A DNA stretch of 64,000 bases from Metabacillus niabensis (lineage in GTDB: Bacteria > Bacillota > Bacilli > Bacillales > Bacillaceae): assembly GCF_020524345.1 (NCBI RefSeq), contig NZ_JAIVLH010000005.1, positions 124,001 to 188,000 of the forward strand, given 5' to 3'. The stretch's first letter is position 1, and every line of letters begins with the position of its first letter. Under the pieces are notes generated by a model. It was not told the DNA's origin, searched no databases, and was given only the letters and a program-made list of their open reading frames with translations. Below are positions 26,175-34,727 of the stretch, piece after piece. The position numbers were made by a program, and so were the translations under genes.

Positions 26175-26924
26175 ATGTTAGGTAATATTAGTCAGGAAAT
26201 GTTGACATTGCTTACATTTATAAGCAGAAAACCAATTAAGCAAGGAGAACTGTTTCTATCTCTTAGAAATGAAGTAACCGATTCTAGTAGTTGTCTTTTT
26301 GAAGCAATAGAAAAAGGTTTTGTACAAAAAGATGAACAGGATGATCTATCGTTAACACATAAAGGGTTAAAAACTGCACTAAAATTTTTTGATAAACAGC
26401 CACATTTAAGAGAAAAAATGAAGTCTAAATTTACAAAACGTAGAGGTATTATTCAGCTTGCAATTTTACAGCTATTAAAAGAAGAACCGAAACATGGCTA
26501 TCAGGTAATGAAGCAGCTGGAGGAGAGAAGTGCCGGCTATTATTCTCCCAGTGCAGGAACCATTTACCCTGCATTACAGGATTTGGTTGAAAAGAAACTG
26601 ATTGAAGTTAAATTAGATGAAGATAAAAAAATATACGGTTTAAATGAGGAGGGGTTAGAATTTATAAATGATTTAATAAGTGAAGAAGACGATATCTTTT
26701 GGCAGGAATGGGCAATGAGGTTGCGTTGGAAGCAGTCTGAAGAAGCTTCACTTGTTCGGGAAGAAATGGGAAAACTTCAGCTTGAATTTCATAATGCGAT
26801 GAAAAGAGTACTTTCCGAACCGGACCTTGCAAAGGATGTTCTTTCTATTCTGAATAGTTGCAGGGGTGAGCTTATTAATTGGTCTGATAAAAGAGTAAAG
26901 GAGAGATGTGATGAAATCGATTAA
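26175..26924 (+). CDS. PadR-family regulator with an extra N-terminal winged helix
   Basis: The 249-residue protein is longer than a usual PadR regulator. Residues ~95-180 hold the PadR winged helix (IIQLAILQLLKEEPKHGYQV, YSPSAGTIYPALQDLVEKKL), and the C-terminal ~60 residues form the dimerisation helices. The first ~75 residues (TFISRKPIKQGELFLSLRNE and SLTHKGLKTALKF) look like a second winged-helix unit. PadR proteins commonly repress a neighbouring drug exporter and release DNA on ligand binding; the next two genes are exactly that. It overlaps the first ABC gene by 14 bases, so regulator and exporter share a transcript. Confidence 0.85.
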   Translation: MLGNISQEMLTLLTFISRKPIKQGELFLSLRNEVTDSSSCLFEAIEKGFVQKDEQDDLSLTHKGLKTALKFFDKQPHLREKMKSKFTKRRGIIQLAILQLLKEEPKHGYQVMKQLEERSAGYYSPSAGTIYPALQDLVEKKLIEVKLDEDKKIYGLNEEGLEFINDLISEEDDIFWQEWAMRLRWKQSEEASLVREEMGKLQLEFHNAMKRVLSEPDLAKDVLSILNSCRGELINWSDKRVKERCDEID

Positions 26925-28647
26925 AAAACTTTTACCTTATGCGACGCCATATAAGCTATTTGTTATCCTCGCTCCTTTATTAATGGCTTTAGAGGTAACC
27001 ATGGACTTGTTACAGCCTCTCCTTTTACAAAAAATCATAGATTACGGAATTGCTGAGAATGATACAACATACGTTATCCAAATGGGAACGTTTATGATCA
27101 TTGCGGCAATTATTGGCTTGATTGGTGGAATAGGTTGTACAATATTTAGCACTAAATCTGCCATCAATATTGCTACTGATATTCGACGAGATTTATTTTA
27201 TAAGATTAAACATTTATCTAGTGAGGATCGCGATAGAATTGGTACTGGTAAACTAATTACCAATGTAACGAGTGATATTAATTCAGTTCAACAAGCGGTT
27301 ATGATGACACTTCGTGTATTCGTAAGGGGACCTCTACTCTTTATTGGGAGTGTCATGATTGTTTTTTTTCAAGCAAGAGAGCTGTTTCCGATTTTAGTTA
27401 TCATTATTCCAATTCTTCTCTTTTTCATTATCCTTCTTTCGAGAAAAGCAGGTATTTGGTTTAAACGTGTTCAAGAAGCGTTAGATCAGCTAAATTCAAA
27501 GCTTCAGGAAAATATTGCGGGAATTAGGGTTGTAAAAGCTTTTGTACGAAAGGAATATGAAACAAATTTATTTCATAAAGTGAACGGTTCACTAACAAAT
27601 AAAACAAAAGTAGCTGAACAAATTATTACAATTCTTATGCCGGTTTTACTTTTTGTGATAAATATTGGAATGGCTGTTGCTCTTCTTTTTGGAGTTTTTC
27701 CGTTTGGCGGAAGCACTATACAAGTGGGGGTAGTTTTGGCGTTTATTAATTATCTAAACATCATTTTAATGGCTCTTACTTCAAGTAGTATGGTTCTGAT
27801 GCAGCTTATGAGAGCACTGCCCTCAGCAGATAGAATTCAAGAAGTTATTGAAATTAGTACAGACCGAGTTGAAAGTACAATTGATGAAATGTCGATTAAA
27901 GGAGATGTAGAATTTCGAAATGTATCGTTTTCATATAGCAAAAACGGTGAATATGTACTAAATTCTATCTCATTTTCTGCTAGTCACGGCGAGAAAATTG
28001 GCATTATTGGAGCAACAGGCAGTGGGAAAACAACGTTAGTTAAATTGTTACCAAGATTATATGAGGTGGATCAAGGGGAGATTTTAATAGATGGACAGAA
28101 TAGTAAGAACATAAGTTTAAAGCATATTCGCGGATCAATAGGGTATGTTACGCAAAAACCATTTTTATTTTCAGGAAGCATTAAATCCAACCTTATGTAT
28201 GGAAAAAAAGATGCGTCAGAAACCGAGTTGCAATTGGCTAGTAAAAATGCATGTGCAGAAGAGTTTATTGAGAAACTTGATGCCCGTTATGAACACCCTT
28301 TAACTCAAGAAGCTACTAATTTATCTGGAGGACAAAAGCAACGATTATCACTTGCCAGAGCATTTGTGCGAAAGCCGTCTATTCTTATTTTAGACGATGC
28401 CACATCTGCGGTTGATGCTCGGTCTGAAGCGATAATTCTTGATGCATTAAAATCCTCATACCCAAAGACAACAATCTTTATGGTTTCATCAAAGATTTCT
28501 TCCATTCTTGATGCAGATAAAATTTTTGTTATGAAAGAAGGATCCATAGTGGGAGTTGGAACACATGATGAATTACTGGAGTCGTGCACTGTTTATCAGG
28601 AAATCTATCAAACTCAAGTACAGACTGGAGGTGTAATGGTTGAGTAA
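26911..28647 (+). CDS. ABC exporter half-transporter A (degenerate site subunit)
   Basis: The 578-residue protein has six membrane helices (~15-300) and a C-terminal ABC ATPase (~335-570). Walker A is GATGSGKTTL, the signature LSGGQKQRL is canonical, but Walker B ends LILDDATSAVD, with Asp where the catalytic Glu belongs. This is the hallmark of the non-hydrolysing site in heterodimeric exporters such as BmrC, TM287 and probably YfiB. It should pair with the next gene product. A GTG one codon earlier is in frame, but AAAGGAGAG fits the ATG at 26911. Lengths of the pair (578/606) are close to B. subtilis YfiB/YfiC. Confidence 0.9.
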   Translation: MKSIKKLLPYATPYKLFVILAPLLMALEVTMDLLQPLLLQKIIDYGIAENDTTYVIQMGTFMIIAAIIGLIGGIGCTIFSTKSAINIATDIRRDLFYKIKHLSSEDRDRIGTGKLITNVTSDINSVQQAVMMTLRVFVRGPLLFIGSVMIVFFQARELFPILVIIIPILLFFIILLSRKAGIWFKRVQEALDQLNSKLQENIAGIRVVKAFVRKEYETNLFHKVNGSLTNKTKVAEQIITILMPVLLFVINIGMAVALLFGVFPFGGSTIQVGVVLAFINYLNIILMALTSSSMVLMQLMRALPSADRIQEVIEISTDRVESTIDEMSIKGDVEFRNVSFSYSKNGEYVLNSISFSASHGEKIGIIGATGSGKTTLVKLLPRLYEVDQGEILIDGQNSKNISLKHIRGSIGYVTQKPFLFSGSIKSNLMYGKKDASETELQLASKNACAEEFIEKLDARYEHPLTQEATNLSGGQKQRLSLARAFVRKPSILILDDATSAVDARSEAIILDALKSSYPKTTIFMVSSKISSILDADKIFVMKEGSIVGVGTHDELLESCTVYQEIYQTQVQTGGVMVE

Positions 28648-30460
28648 TAATAATAGTGTGGCAAGAATGCAGCAAACAACAAGGGGCGCAGGTCCGGGGG
28701 GAAGGGTGTCGGATCCTGTTGAAAAAACAAAGGACCCTAAAGGAACTTTGCTAAGAATTTGGTTGTATATGAAAAAACAAAAAATGAGTTTAGTCGCGTC
28801 AGTTATTCTTGTTATTTTATCTGCAATCTTAAGTCTTCTAGGTCCATACTTTATTGGGGTGATTATTGACCATTACATCCTTCCGAAAGATGTAACTGGT
28901 ACAATTCGCATGATATGGTTGCTTGTTGGGATTTATGTCGGTACATCCATTCTTACCTGGCTTCAAAGCTATATTATGGTGGATATTTCATTAAATACTA
29001 TTAAAGTATTACGCGAGGATTTATTTGCAAAATTACAAACTCTGTCATTACGTTTTTTTGACCAACATAAACATGGTGAGCTAATGAGTCGATTTACAAA
29101 TGACCTTGAGCAATTAAATCAAGCGCTTAGTCAAAGTGTGATTCAGTTTGTATCCTCACTACTAACAATCATCGGTGTTACCATCGCTATGTTTTCCTTG
29201 AATTGGGTATTGGCGATCGTGTCTTTTTTGATCATTCCGGTTATGCTTTATGTCACGAAGAAAATTGTTAGCATTAGTCGGAAAAACTTTTCGCAAAGAC
29301 AGAAAGATGTTGGTGGGTTAAATGGCTTTGTTGAAGAAACGATAAGTGGTGGAGAGGTGATCGCTTTATTTGGTAAGGAAGAAGATACTTTCGGACAATT
29401 CCATGAGGTAAATGAACGTTTGCGACAATCTGCGATGAAAGCCGATATGTTTTCAGGAACACTCGGCCCATTTAATAACTTTTTAAGTAATATGGGACTT
29501 GCAATAGTGATTGCTGTCAGTGCATTAATGGCACTTAATGGGCATACAACAATTGGGATTATCGCGTCATTTGTTACATATTCAAGGCAGTTCACAAGGC
29601 CGATTAATCAGTTATCAACATTGCTCAATTCAATACAAGCAGCATTAGCTGGAGCAGAGCGGGTTTTTGAAACAATGGATGAGGTTCCTGATTTAGTAGA
29701 CAAAAGAGATGCGCTTCAAGTTAGTTCATTGAAGGGTGAAGTACAATTTCAACATGTTGATTTTCAATATGAACAAAACAAGCCTATTTTAAAAAATATT
29801 CATTTTTCAGCAAAACCAGGGGAAATGATTGCTTTAATTGGCCCAACCGGTTCGGGTAAAACAACGATTATTAATTTGCTAATGAGGTTTTATGATGTCC
29901 GATCAGGTGAACTTTTACTTGACGGAAGAAATATAAAGGACTATAAACTACGAGCTTTACGGAAAAGAATGGGTATTGTCCTTCAAGATCCTTATTTATT
30001 TTCAGGAACGATTATGGAAAATATCCGCTACGGCCGCCTTGATGCAACAGATGAAGAAGTGATTGAAGCAGCAAAAACAGCCTCTGCACATGGGTTTATT
30101 AAGCATTTGCCTAACCAATATCAAACAGCCATTACTTCTGGTGGTCAAAATATAAGTCAAGGTCAAAAACAGCTTATTTCCATTGCTAGAGCCATATTAG
30201 CAAATCCTGATTTGTTAATTTTAGATGAAGCAACATCTAATATAGATACAAAAACCGAAATTGATATTCAACGAGGAATTCGAAACTTAATAAAAGGTAA
30301 AACCAGCTTTGTAATCGCTCATCGTTTAAAAACTATTGAGTTAGCTAATCAAATTATAGTTATACAAGATGGTGAGATTATAGAAAGTGGGAATCATCAT
30401 GATTTATTGAATAAGCGCGGTTTTTACTATGAGCTATATTCAAAACAAATGACCATTTAA
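28640..30460 (+). CDS. ABC exporter half-transporter B (catalytic site subunit)
   Basis: The 606-residue protein has a hydrophilic N-terminal tail (~1-40), six membrane helices and an ATPase domain (~365-600). Walker A is GPTGSGKTTI and Walker B LLILDEATSNID keeps the catalytic Glu, but the signature reads ISQGQKQL instead of LSGGQ. It is thus complementary to the preceding subunit: one site canonical, one degenerate. The pair probably exports lipophilic drugs or toxins. The start is TTG with GGAGGTG six bases upstream, overlapping the end of the first gene by eight bases, which implies coupled translation. Confidence 0.9.
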   Translation: MSNNNSVARMQQTTRGAGPGGRVSDPVEKTKDPKGTLLRIWLYMKKQKMSLVASVILVILSAILSLLGPYFIGVIIDHYILPKDVTGTIRMIWLLVGIYVGTSILTWLQSYIMVDISLNTIKVLREDLFAKLQTLSLRFFDQHKHGELMSRFTNDLEQLNQALSQSVIQFVSSLLTIIGVTIAMFSLNWVLAIVSFLIIPVMLYVTKKIVSISRKNFSQRQKDVGGLNGFVEETISGGEVIALFGKEEDTFGQFHEVNERLRQSAMKADMFSGTLGPFNNFLSNMGLAIVIAVSALMALNGHTTIGIIASFVTYSRQFTRPINQLSTLLNSIQAALAGAERVFETMDEVPDLVDKRDALQVSSLKGEVQFQHVDFQYEQNKPILKNIHFSAKPGEMIALIGPTGSGKTTIINLLMRFYDVRSGELLLDGRNIKDYKLRALRKRMGIVLQDPYLFSGTIMENIRYGRLDATDEEVIEAAKTASAHGFIKHLPNQYQTAITSGGQNISQGQKQLISIARAILANPDLLILDEATSNIDTKTEIDIQRGIRNLIKGKTSFVIAHRLKTIELANQIIVIQDGEIIESGNHHDLLNKRGFYYELYSKQMTI

Positions 30461-30476
30461 TGAAAGGTTGAAGGAA

Positions 30477-30806
30477 ATGTTTGTAAATACAGCAACGTTT
30501 GAAATTGAAAAAGCGTATGAAGAAAGATTAGTAAAGAAAAGAGAGGAAGACAAAGAAAAATTGGCTGAAGCAAAAGGTCTGATTTCATTTGAATGCTGGA
30601 AAAGAGAAAACACAGGAACTGTAGAATTTGTCTATGTCTCTAAATGGGAATCTCAGGCAGACTTTAAAGCATGGATTTCAAGAGAGGATCATGTAAATGA
30701 ACATAAGGAAATGAATAAAAAAAGAAAAGAAAATCCGCAACTTGAACAAGTAAAAATGAAAAAAACACTCAGAGCCTATGAGCTTTATGATTCTTCAGAG
30801 GAATAA
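30477..30806 (+). CDS. ABM-domain monooxygenase (HmoA/IsdG-like)
   Basis: The 109-residue protein is a single antibiotic-biosynthesis-monooxygenase (dimeric alpha-beta barrel) domain: an N-terminal MFVNTATFEI strand, GLISFECWKRE, then FVYVSKWESQADFKAWISRED. The Trp-Glu-Ser and following helix resemble HmoA-type heme-degrading monooxygenases of Bacillus, but the heme His cannot be confirmed by eye. A TTG at 30468 is in frame; the ATG at 30477 gives the usual N-terminus. It follows the exporter genes by 16 bases and ends at a terminator, so it is the last gene of the PadR operon. Confidence 0.75.
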   Translation: MFVNTATFEIEKAYEERLVKKREEDKEKLAEAKGLISFECWKRENTGTVEFVYVSKWESQADFKAWISREDHVNEHKEMNKKRKENPQLEQVKMKKTLRAYELYDSSEE

Positions 30807-30844
30807 TATAATCATAAGTTTTGTTTTAATTATTGATAAATAAC

Positions 30845-30890
30845 AAAAAGCACAAATCTTATAATGATAGATTTGTGCTTTTTGTACTTT
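30845..30890 (+). terminator. Terminator of the PadR/ABC exporter operon
   Basis: AAAAAGCACAAATCT and AGATTTGTGCTTTTT form a 15-bp stem followed by T-rich sequence. Confidence 0.9.
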
Positions 30891-30915
30891 TTGTACTTCT
30901 GGAAAAGTAAATAAT

Positions 30916-31083
30916 TTAACTCGATTTATCCTGTAATGTAATAGGTAATGGCATAGAGCGGGATTTCATTTCTTCAAGTAATATTTGCATAAAGTCCTCT
31001 GATACATTTAATTTAAGCGCATCTATGTAGGCTTTATAAAGTGTCAAATTAGAGATTAAATTTAGGGTAGTTTGATAGGGCAT
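30916..31083 (-). CDS. sda: Sda-like sporulation histidine kinase inhibitor
   Basis: The 55-residue protein has the Sda helical hairpin pattern: LYKAYIDALKLNVSEDFMQI then LLEEMKSRSM, which lines up with the Sda core (Tyr, Ala, Leu-Asn, Asp-Phe, Glu, Arg-Ser at matching spacing). Sda binds the dimerisation domain of sporulation kinase KinA and blocks sporulation when replication is disturbed. The frame is open to 31134, but the ATG at 31083 matches the family length; AAGGAG lies 11 bases before it. B. subtilis sda is activated by DnaA; one DnaA-like box is present upstream. Confidence 0.68.
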   Translation of the reverse strand: MPYQTTLNLISNLTLYKAYIDALKLNVSEDFMQILLEEMKSRSMPLPITLQDKSS

Positions 31084-31334
31084 AGTTCGAATAACTCCTT
31101 GTAAAGTATCTAACATAAAGATTATTTTAACCAAAATCCATGAAAAAGATAAGGCTTTCGACGATCATTCCTACAATTAGACAAAAAAAGTAAAAAAATA
31201 GTGAAAACTAGTAAAAAAGTTAGGAAAACAATTAGTGGAGTTAGGGGAAAAGAGTTGATTTGTATTTTATTAAATGATGTTAAGCCGAATAAAGTAGAAT
31301 GGTATTTTTTACTGTGGATATAAGCAGTTAAAGG

Positions 31335-31550
31335 CTAAGAGAAAGCATTAATATCATCGATTTCATTAACTTCAAGTGAAAAAACAGATTTAGAATCGAC
31401 ATTATAAAATAAAAGTTGTGACTGATCTTGTGATAAGTGGATAATTCGGCCGGAGAAAGTTTTTCTTCCAATTTTTCTTTTTGTAAAAACGACACGAAGA
31501 AGTGTATTATTTTGACGCCACAGTTCTACTTGGGCAAAGAATTGTTCCAT
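31335..31550 (-). CDS. Unknown small protein, 71 residues
   Basis: I do not recognise this with confidence. It is basic in the middle and probably beta-rich: VVFTKRKIGRKTFSGRIIHL, then QLLFYNVDSKSVFSLEVNEI. The alternating strand pattern ending in IDDI resembles YolD-like domains, but the match is weak. AAAGGGG sits six bases before the ATG, so it is very likely translated. It stands alone between two gaps. Confidence 0.55.
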   Translation of the reverse strand: MEQFFAQVELWRQNNTLLRVVFTKRKIGRKTFSGRIIHLSQDQSQLLFYNVDSKSVFSLEVNEIDDINAFS

Positions 31551-31771
31551 AGTAAACCCCTTTCTTATGATATGTAAATAGTAGAGTGTCTTAAGTTATG
31601 TAGTAGCTATCATTTTACTAGTAGTAGTCGAAATTTGCTAAGGGTAATATTTTCCAAAGTAAGATCAAAAAAGCCATTTTATTGGTTGTGGTGAGGATAT
31701 TTGAGGTGTTTAAAAGTACAATGCCCTGCAGAAAAGTTTATTTTACTATTAGTTAGATAAGGAAAACGAAG

Positions 31772-31803
31772 GTTTTATCACCATTAGGACTTGGTGATAA
31801 AAC
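31772..31803. terminator. Hairpin downstream of the arabinan regulator gene
   Basis: GTTTTATCACC and GGTGATAAAAC form a perfect 11-bp stem with a 10-base loop about 60 bases after the minus-strand gene. The T-run is weak. Confidence 0.55.
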
Positions 31804-31861
31804 GCTTTTACTCTAATTTAAAATCCCACCCTTCACTTATTGTGGAAAGATGGGAATCATT

Positions 31862-32779
31862 TTATGCCTTTTGTTCCTTTGAATAATAAAGTCTAAAGAT
31901 AATATCTTGGTTATAGTTCCCAAAGCCTGAACCGAAAAGGGTAACTCCTCCGACATGCTCTGCATCTTTTTCAACTGCGATTTTGAATGTCCATTGTTTA
32001 TCACGAATTCCCACATCATGAATTGTCACATCTGAGATTTTATTACCATCCATATAAGTCCCGTTAGAAGTAATGCGGAGGTATTTTAATAAACCGTATT
32101 GGTTAATGATACTCGGCCACCAGGAAGGAGTATATTTTCCTTTATTATCTCCAAAGTCTCCAGGGCTTGTCCAGATACCTAAAAATACATTATTCAAATA
32201 AAATGAAATGTCTGATGGCCAATTGTTATTTGTGTCAGGTGCTTCGGATGATAATTCCATAGAAATTTCAAGTTCTTCGGGACGGTTGCTTGATAACAGA
32301 AAGTTAGGGATTTTATATTCAACATAGCCTTGGCCGAACCATAGAATATTCGCGTTTACTCGTTCATGATCAAGGAAATAACGTGGCTCATCAAACTCAC
32401 CTATTATTTTCTCCCGTGTTGCTAATCCACATGTTGGTTCAATTTGAAAGTCAGTATAATGACCTACTGAAACATCGGTTTGATGAAATTCTTTAATTTG
32501 ACTAAGTGCTGCCGGAAAATTTATTTCAATTTGATCAACATCAAGTACGCACAATTTTTGTAATCCGGCCTTCCCTGGAACCATGTCAGTTCTAATTATT
32601 CCTGCTTTTTCTAACTTTTTAACATGCATGGTCATAATTGCACTGCTTAGTTCGGCGGCCTCTGCTAATTCTTTAATATTCATAGGGCGAAGTGATAGTA
32701 ATTGTATAATTTTTAAACGTACTGTGCTTGCTAAAGCTTCATATATAGGTAAATATTCATCTGTTGTATCTATTTTCAT
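31862..32779 (-). CDS. ArsR-like winged-helix regulator of the arabinan operon
   Basis: The 305-residue protein has an N-terminal winged helix (~8-80; EALASTVRLKIIQLLSLRPM, LSSAIMTMHVKKLEKAGII) and a long C-terminal part (~100-305) rich in Trp, Tyr and Asn, beta-rich and resembling a carbohydrate-binding module. ArsR-type helices bind DNA as dimers; here the C-terminal domain, not a metal site, probably senses a sugar. The gene is divergent from the arabino-oligosaccharide importer operon, and similar proteins sit near arabinofuranosidase genes. Its own promoter reads TTGTAT-N17-TATATT on the minus strand, overlapped by repeated sites, which suggests autoregulation. Confidence 0.8.
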   Translation of the reverse strand: MKIDTTDEYLPIYEALASTVRLKIIQLLSLRPMNIKELAEAAELSSAIMTMHVKKLEKAGIIRTDMVPGKAGLQKLCVLDVDQIEINFPAALSQIKEFHQTDVSVGHYTDFQIEPTCGLATREKIIGEFDEPRYFLDHERVNANILWFGQGYVEYKIPNFLLSSNRPEELEISMELSSEAPDTNNNWPSDISFYLNNVFLGIWTSPGDFGDNKGKYTPSWWPSIINQYGLLKYLRITSNGTYMDGNKISDVTIHDVGIRDKQWTFKIAVEKDAEHVGGVTLFGSGFGNYNQDIIFRLYYSKEQKA

Positions 32780-32818
32780 GAAATTAGTCCTCCATCATTT
32801 CGTGCAGTTTACATATAA

Positions 32819-32854
32819 TATACACGTTTGTTAATTAGTATACAAGTATGTTAA
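32819..32854. repeat. Tandem 16-bp repeats, candidate operator of the ArsR-like regulator
   Basis: TATACACGTTTGTTAA and TATACAAGTATGTTAA (14 of 16 identical) are spaced by 20 bases, about two helical turns, over the regulator's own promoter. Confidence 0.6.
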
Positions 32855-33077
32855 CCTTTCAATTTTTATTTTATGCTTATATTATTAATCTACTGTTTTA
32901 TAAGAGAAAAACATAACCAGGAAGCCATTTTGTTTATTTTTAATTTAATAATAAATTTATTAATGATTAGTGATAACATGGAGAGATTGCAATAAATCAA
33001 TAATAAACGAATAGAGAATTCAACAATGCTTAGTGTAATAGTTAAATTAAGGATAAAATTAATTTTCTTAAAAATAG

Positions 33078-33106
33078 TTGACAGTTATATAGTTAATAAA
33101 TATACT
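33078..33106 (+). promoter_or_regulatory. Sigma-A promoter of the arabino-oligosaccharide operon
   Basis: TTGACA and TATACT are separated by exactly 17 bases. The -10 region lies in GTTAATAAATATACTAATCA, which resembles the minus-strand operator GTTAACATACTTGTATACTA. Confidence 0.8.
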
Positions 33107-33264
33107 AATCATTAATAACATTAATATTAACGAAAACAATAAAATGTTAATGTTTATATTATTAATCGAAGTAGCAATCAAGATAAGAAGGAGATGTAAA
33201 GATTAGAAATTACATGAAGGAGTTAACTAATTGTGTTTGTCGGGCTGGATTTTTTGGTTATGAT

Positions 33265-33278
33265 TGAAAGCGCTTAAT
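33265..33278 (+). promoter_or_regulatory. cre-like CcpA site in the araN leader
   Basis: TGAAAGCGCTTAAT matches the cre consensus except in the last bases. It lies downstream of the promoter, just before the ribosome site, where CcpA would act as a roadblock. Confidence 0.65.
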
Positions 33279-33298
33279 ACAAATTGAGGGGGATTAAT

Positions 33299-34648
33299 AT
33301 GTTTGTTAAGAAAATGATTTCTTTAGGAATTGCTTTGATGCTATTTGGTAGTTTAATAGGATGTTCAGCATTTACAGGTTCTGAAAGTGGTGGCGATTCA
33401 GCAACACAATCCAAAAAAAATGAAGATGGCACAACAACAATTGGGATTTCAACTTGGGGATCTCCGGATGAATTGAAAGTATTTAAAGAATTAGTAAGTA
33501 ATTTCGAAGAAGATAACCCGGATATTAAGGTTAAAGTTACACATATTCCAGATGATTATGCAGGAAAGATGAATACAATGCTTGCTGGTGGAACAGCACC
33601 TGATGTTGTGTTTGCTAGTGACGGTGACTTTGGTAGATGGGTATCTGCAGACTTATTTTTAAATATGCAGGAATTGATCGATAACAGTGACATTAACACA
33701 GATGATATGTGGGAATCAGCATTAGTTAGATATAAATACAATGGAAAAACACTAGGTGAAGGTGACTTATACGCTCTACCTAAGGATATTGGACCTTCTG
33801 TTTTATATTACAATAAAGAACTTTTCGATAAAGCGGGTAGTCCTTATCCATCACCTGAGAAACCAATGAGCTGGGAGGAATATTTAGAAATTGCCAAAAA
33901 ATTAACAATTGATGAAAATGGTGACGGTAAGCCTGAGCAATATGGTATGGGGCCATTATGGTGGGAAGGATTTGTGTGGTCAAATGGTGGTAATGTTTTA
34001 AGTGAAGATCGAACAGAATTTGTGTTAAATAGTCCGGAAGCAGTTGAAGCGATGCAATTTGTTGCAGATATGTCAAATAAGCACAATGTCGCTCCTGATT
34101 CTCGTGCTTTGGAAGCGATGTCAGCGGATCAAATGTTTGAATCAGGTAAAGTGGCGATGGTCTTTAATGGTCGCTGGATGGTACCAACATATCGTAAATT
34201 GAACTTCGACTGGAATGTTGCTCCTTTCCCAGCTGGAAAAACTGGTGAATCATCTGGTTGGTCAGGTTCAGTAGGATACGCCATTAATAAGAAAACAAAA
34301 TTTGTAGATGAGTCGTTTAGATTAGTAGAATATTTAGCTGGTGAAGAAGGACAAACCATTCAAACAGAATTAGGATTTGCTATTCCAACTTATAAATCAT
34401 TATCAAATACAGATGTATTCTTACAACCAGGGCAAAAACCTGAAAATGCTGAAGTGTTTATACAAGCTGCAGAAAATCAGCGTCCGGGTCCATGGTCAAT
34501 AACGACAAATAACAAATGGCTTGATACAGTCAATCAAAAGCTTGCTGACCTTTGGAATGGAAAAAAATCAGCTGAAGAACTATTAAATGACATTAAGCCT
34601 GAGGTAGATAAGCATTTGAAAGAGGGGAATCCAGCAATTTTTGAGTAA
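33299..34648 (+). CDS. araN: Arabino-oligosaccharide ABC importer, binding lipoprotein
   Basis: The 449-residue protein is a family 1 extracellular solute-binding protein. A lipoprotein signal ends with lipobox SLIGC, Cys22. The mature part has the usual TTIGISTWGSPDELKV start, an APDVVFASDGD segment and a MVFNGRWMVP hinge strand. It should bind arabino-oligosaccharides at the cell surface, by analogy with AraN of B. subtilis, because the operon continues with two permeases and two arabinofuranosidases. A TTG at 33284 is in frame; GAGGGGG fits the ATG at 33299. No ATPase gene is present, so a shared ATPase of the MsmX type is likely used. Confidence 0.85.
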   Translation: MFVKKMISLGIALMLFGSLIGCSAFTGSESGGDSATQSKKNEDGTTTIGISTWGSPDELKVFKELVSNFEEDNPDIKVKVTHIPDDYAGKMNTMLAGGTAPDVVFASDGDFGRWVSADLFLNMQELIDNSDINTDDMWESALVRYKYNGKTLGEGDLYALPKDIGPSVLYYNKELFDKAGSPYPSPEKPMSWEEYLEIAKKLTIDENGDGKPEQYGMGPLWWEGFVWSNGGNVLSEDRTEFVLNSPEAVEAMQFVADMSNKHNVAPDSRALEAMSADQMFESGKVAMVFNGRWMVPTYRKLNFDWNVAPFPAGKTGESSGWSGSVGYAINKKTKFVDESFRLVEYLAGEEGQTIQTELGFAIPTYKSLSNTDVFLQPGQKPENAEVFIQAAENQRPGPWSITTNNKWLDTVNQKLADLWNGKKSAEELLNDIKPEVDKHLKEGNPAIFE

Positions 34649-34727
34649 CACACTGCGAATAGAGGGGAAATGAATTTGTACAATCCCCTCTAAGTTTGAA
34701 AATATCTGTGAAAGAAAGGGTGATAAC

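Larger units (their letters stand above)
32780..33298. promoter_or_regulatory. Divergent control region of the arabinan cluster (519 bases, no gene)
   Basis: This very AT-rich gap holds the divergent promoters. On the regulator side two 16-bp imperfect direct repeats lie at 32819-32834 and 32839-32854. On the importer side a sigma-A promoter lies at 33078-33106, followed by a leader of about 185 bases with a cre site. The stretch 32870-33070 shows nothing I can assign. Confidence 0.7.
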
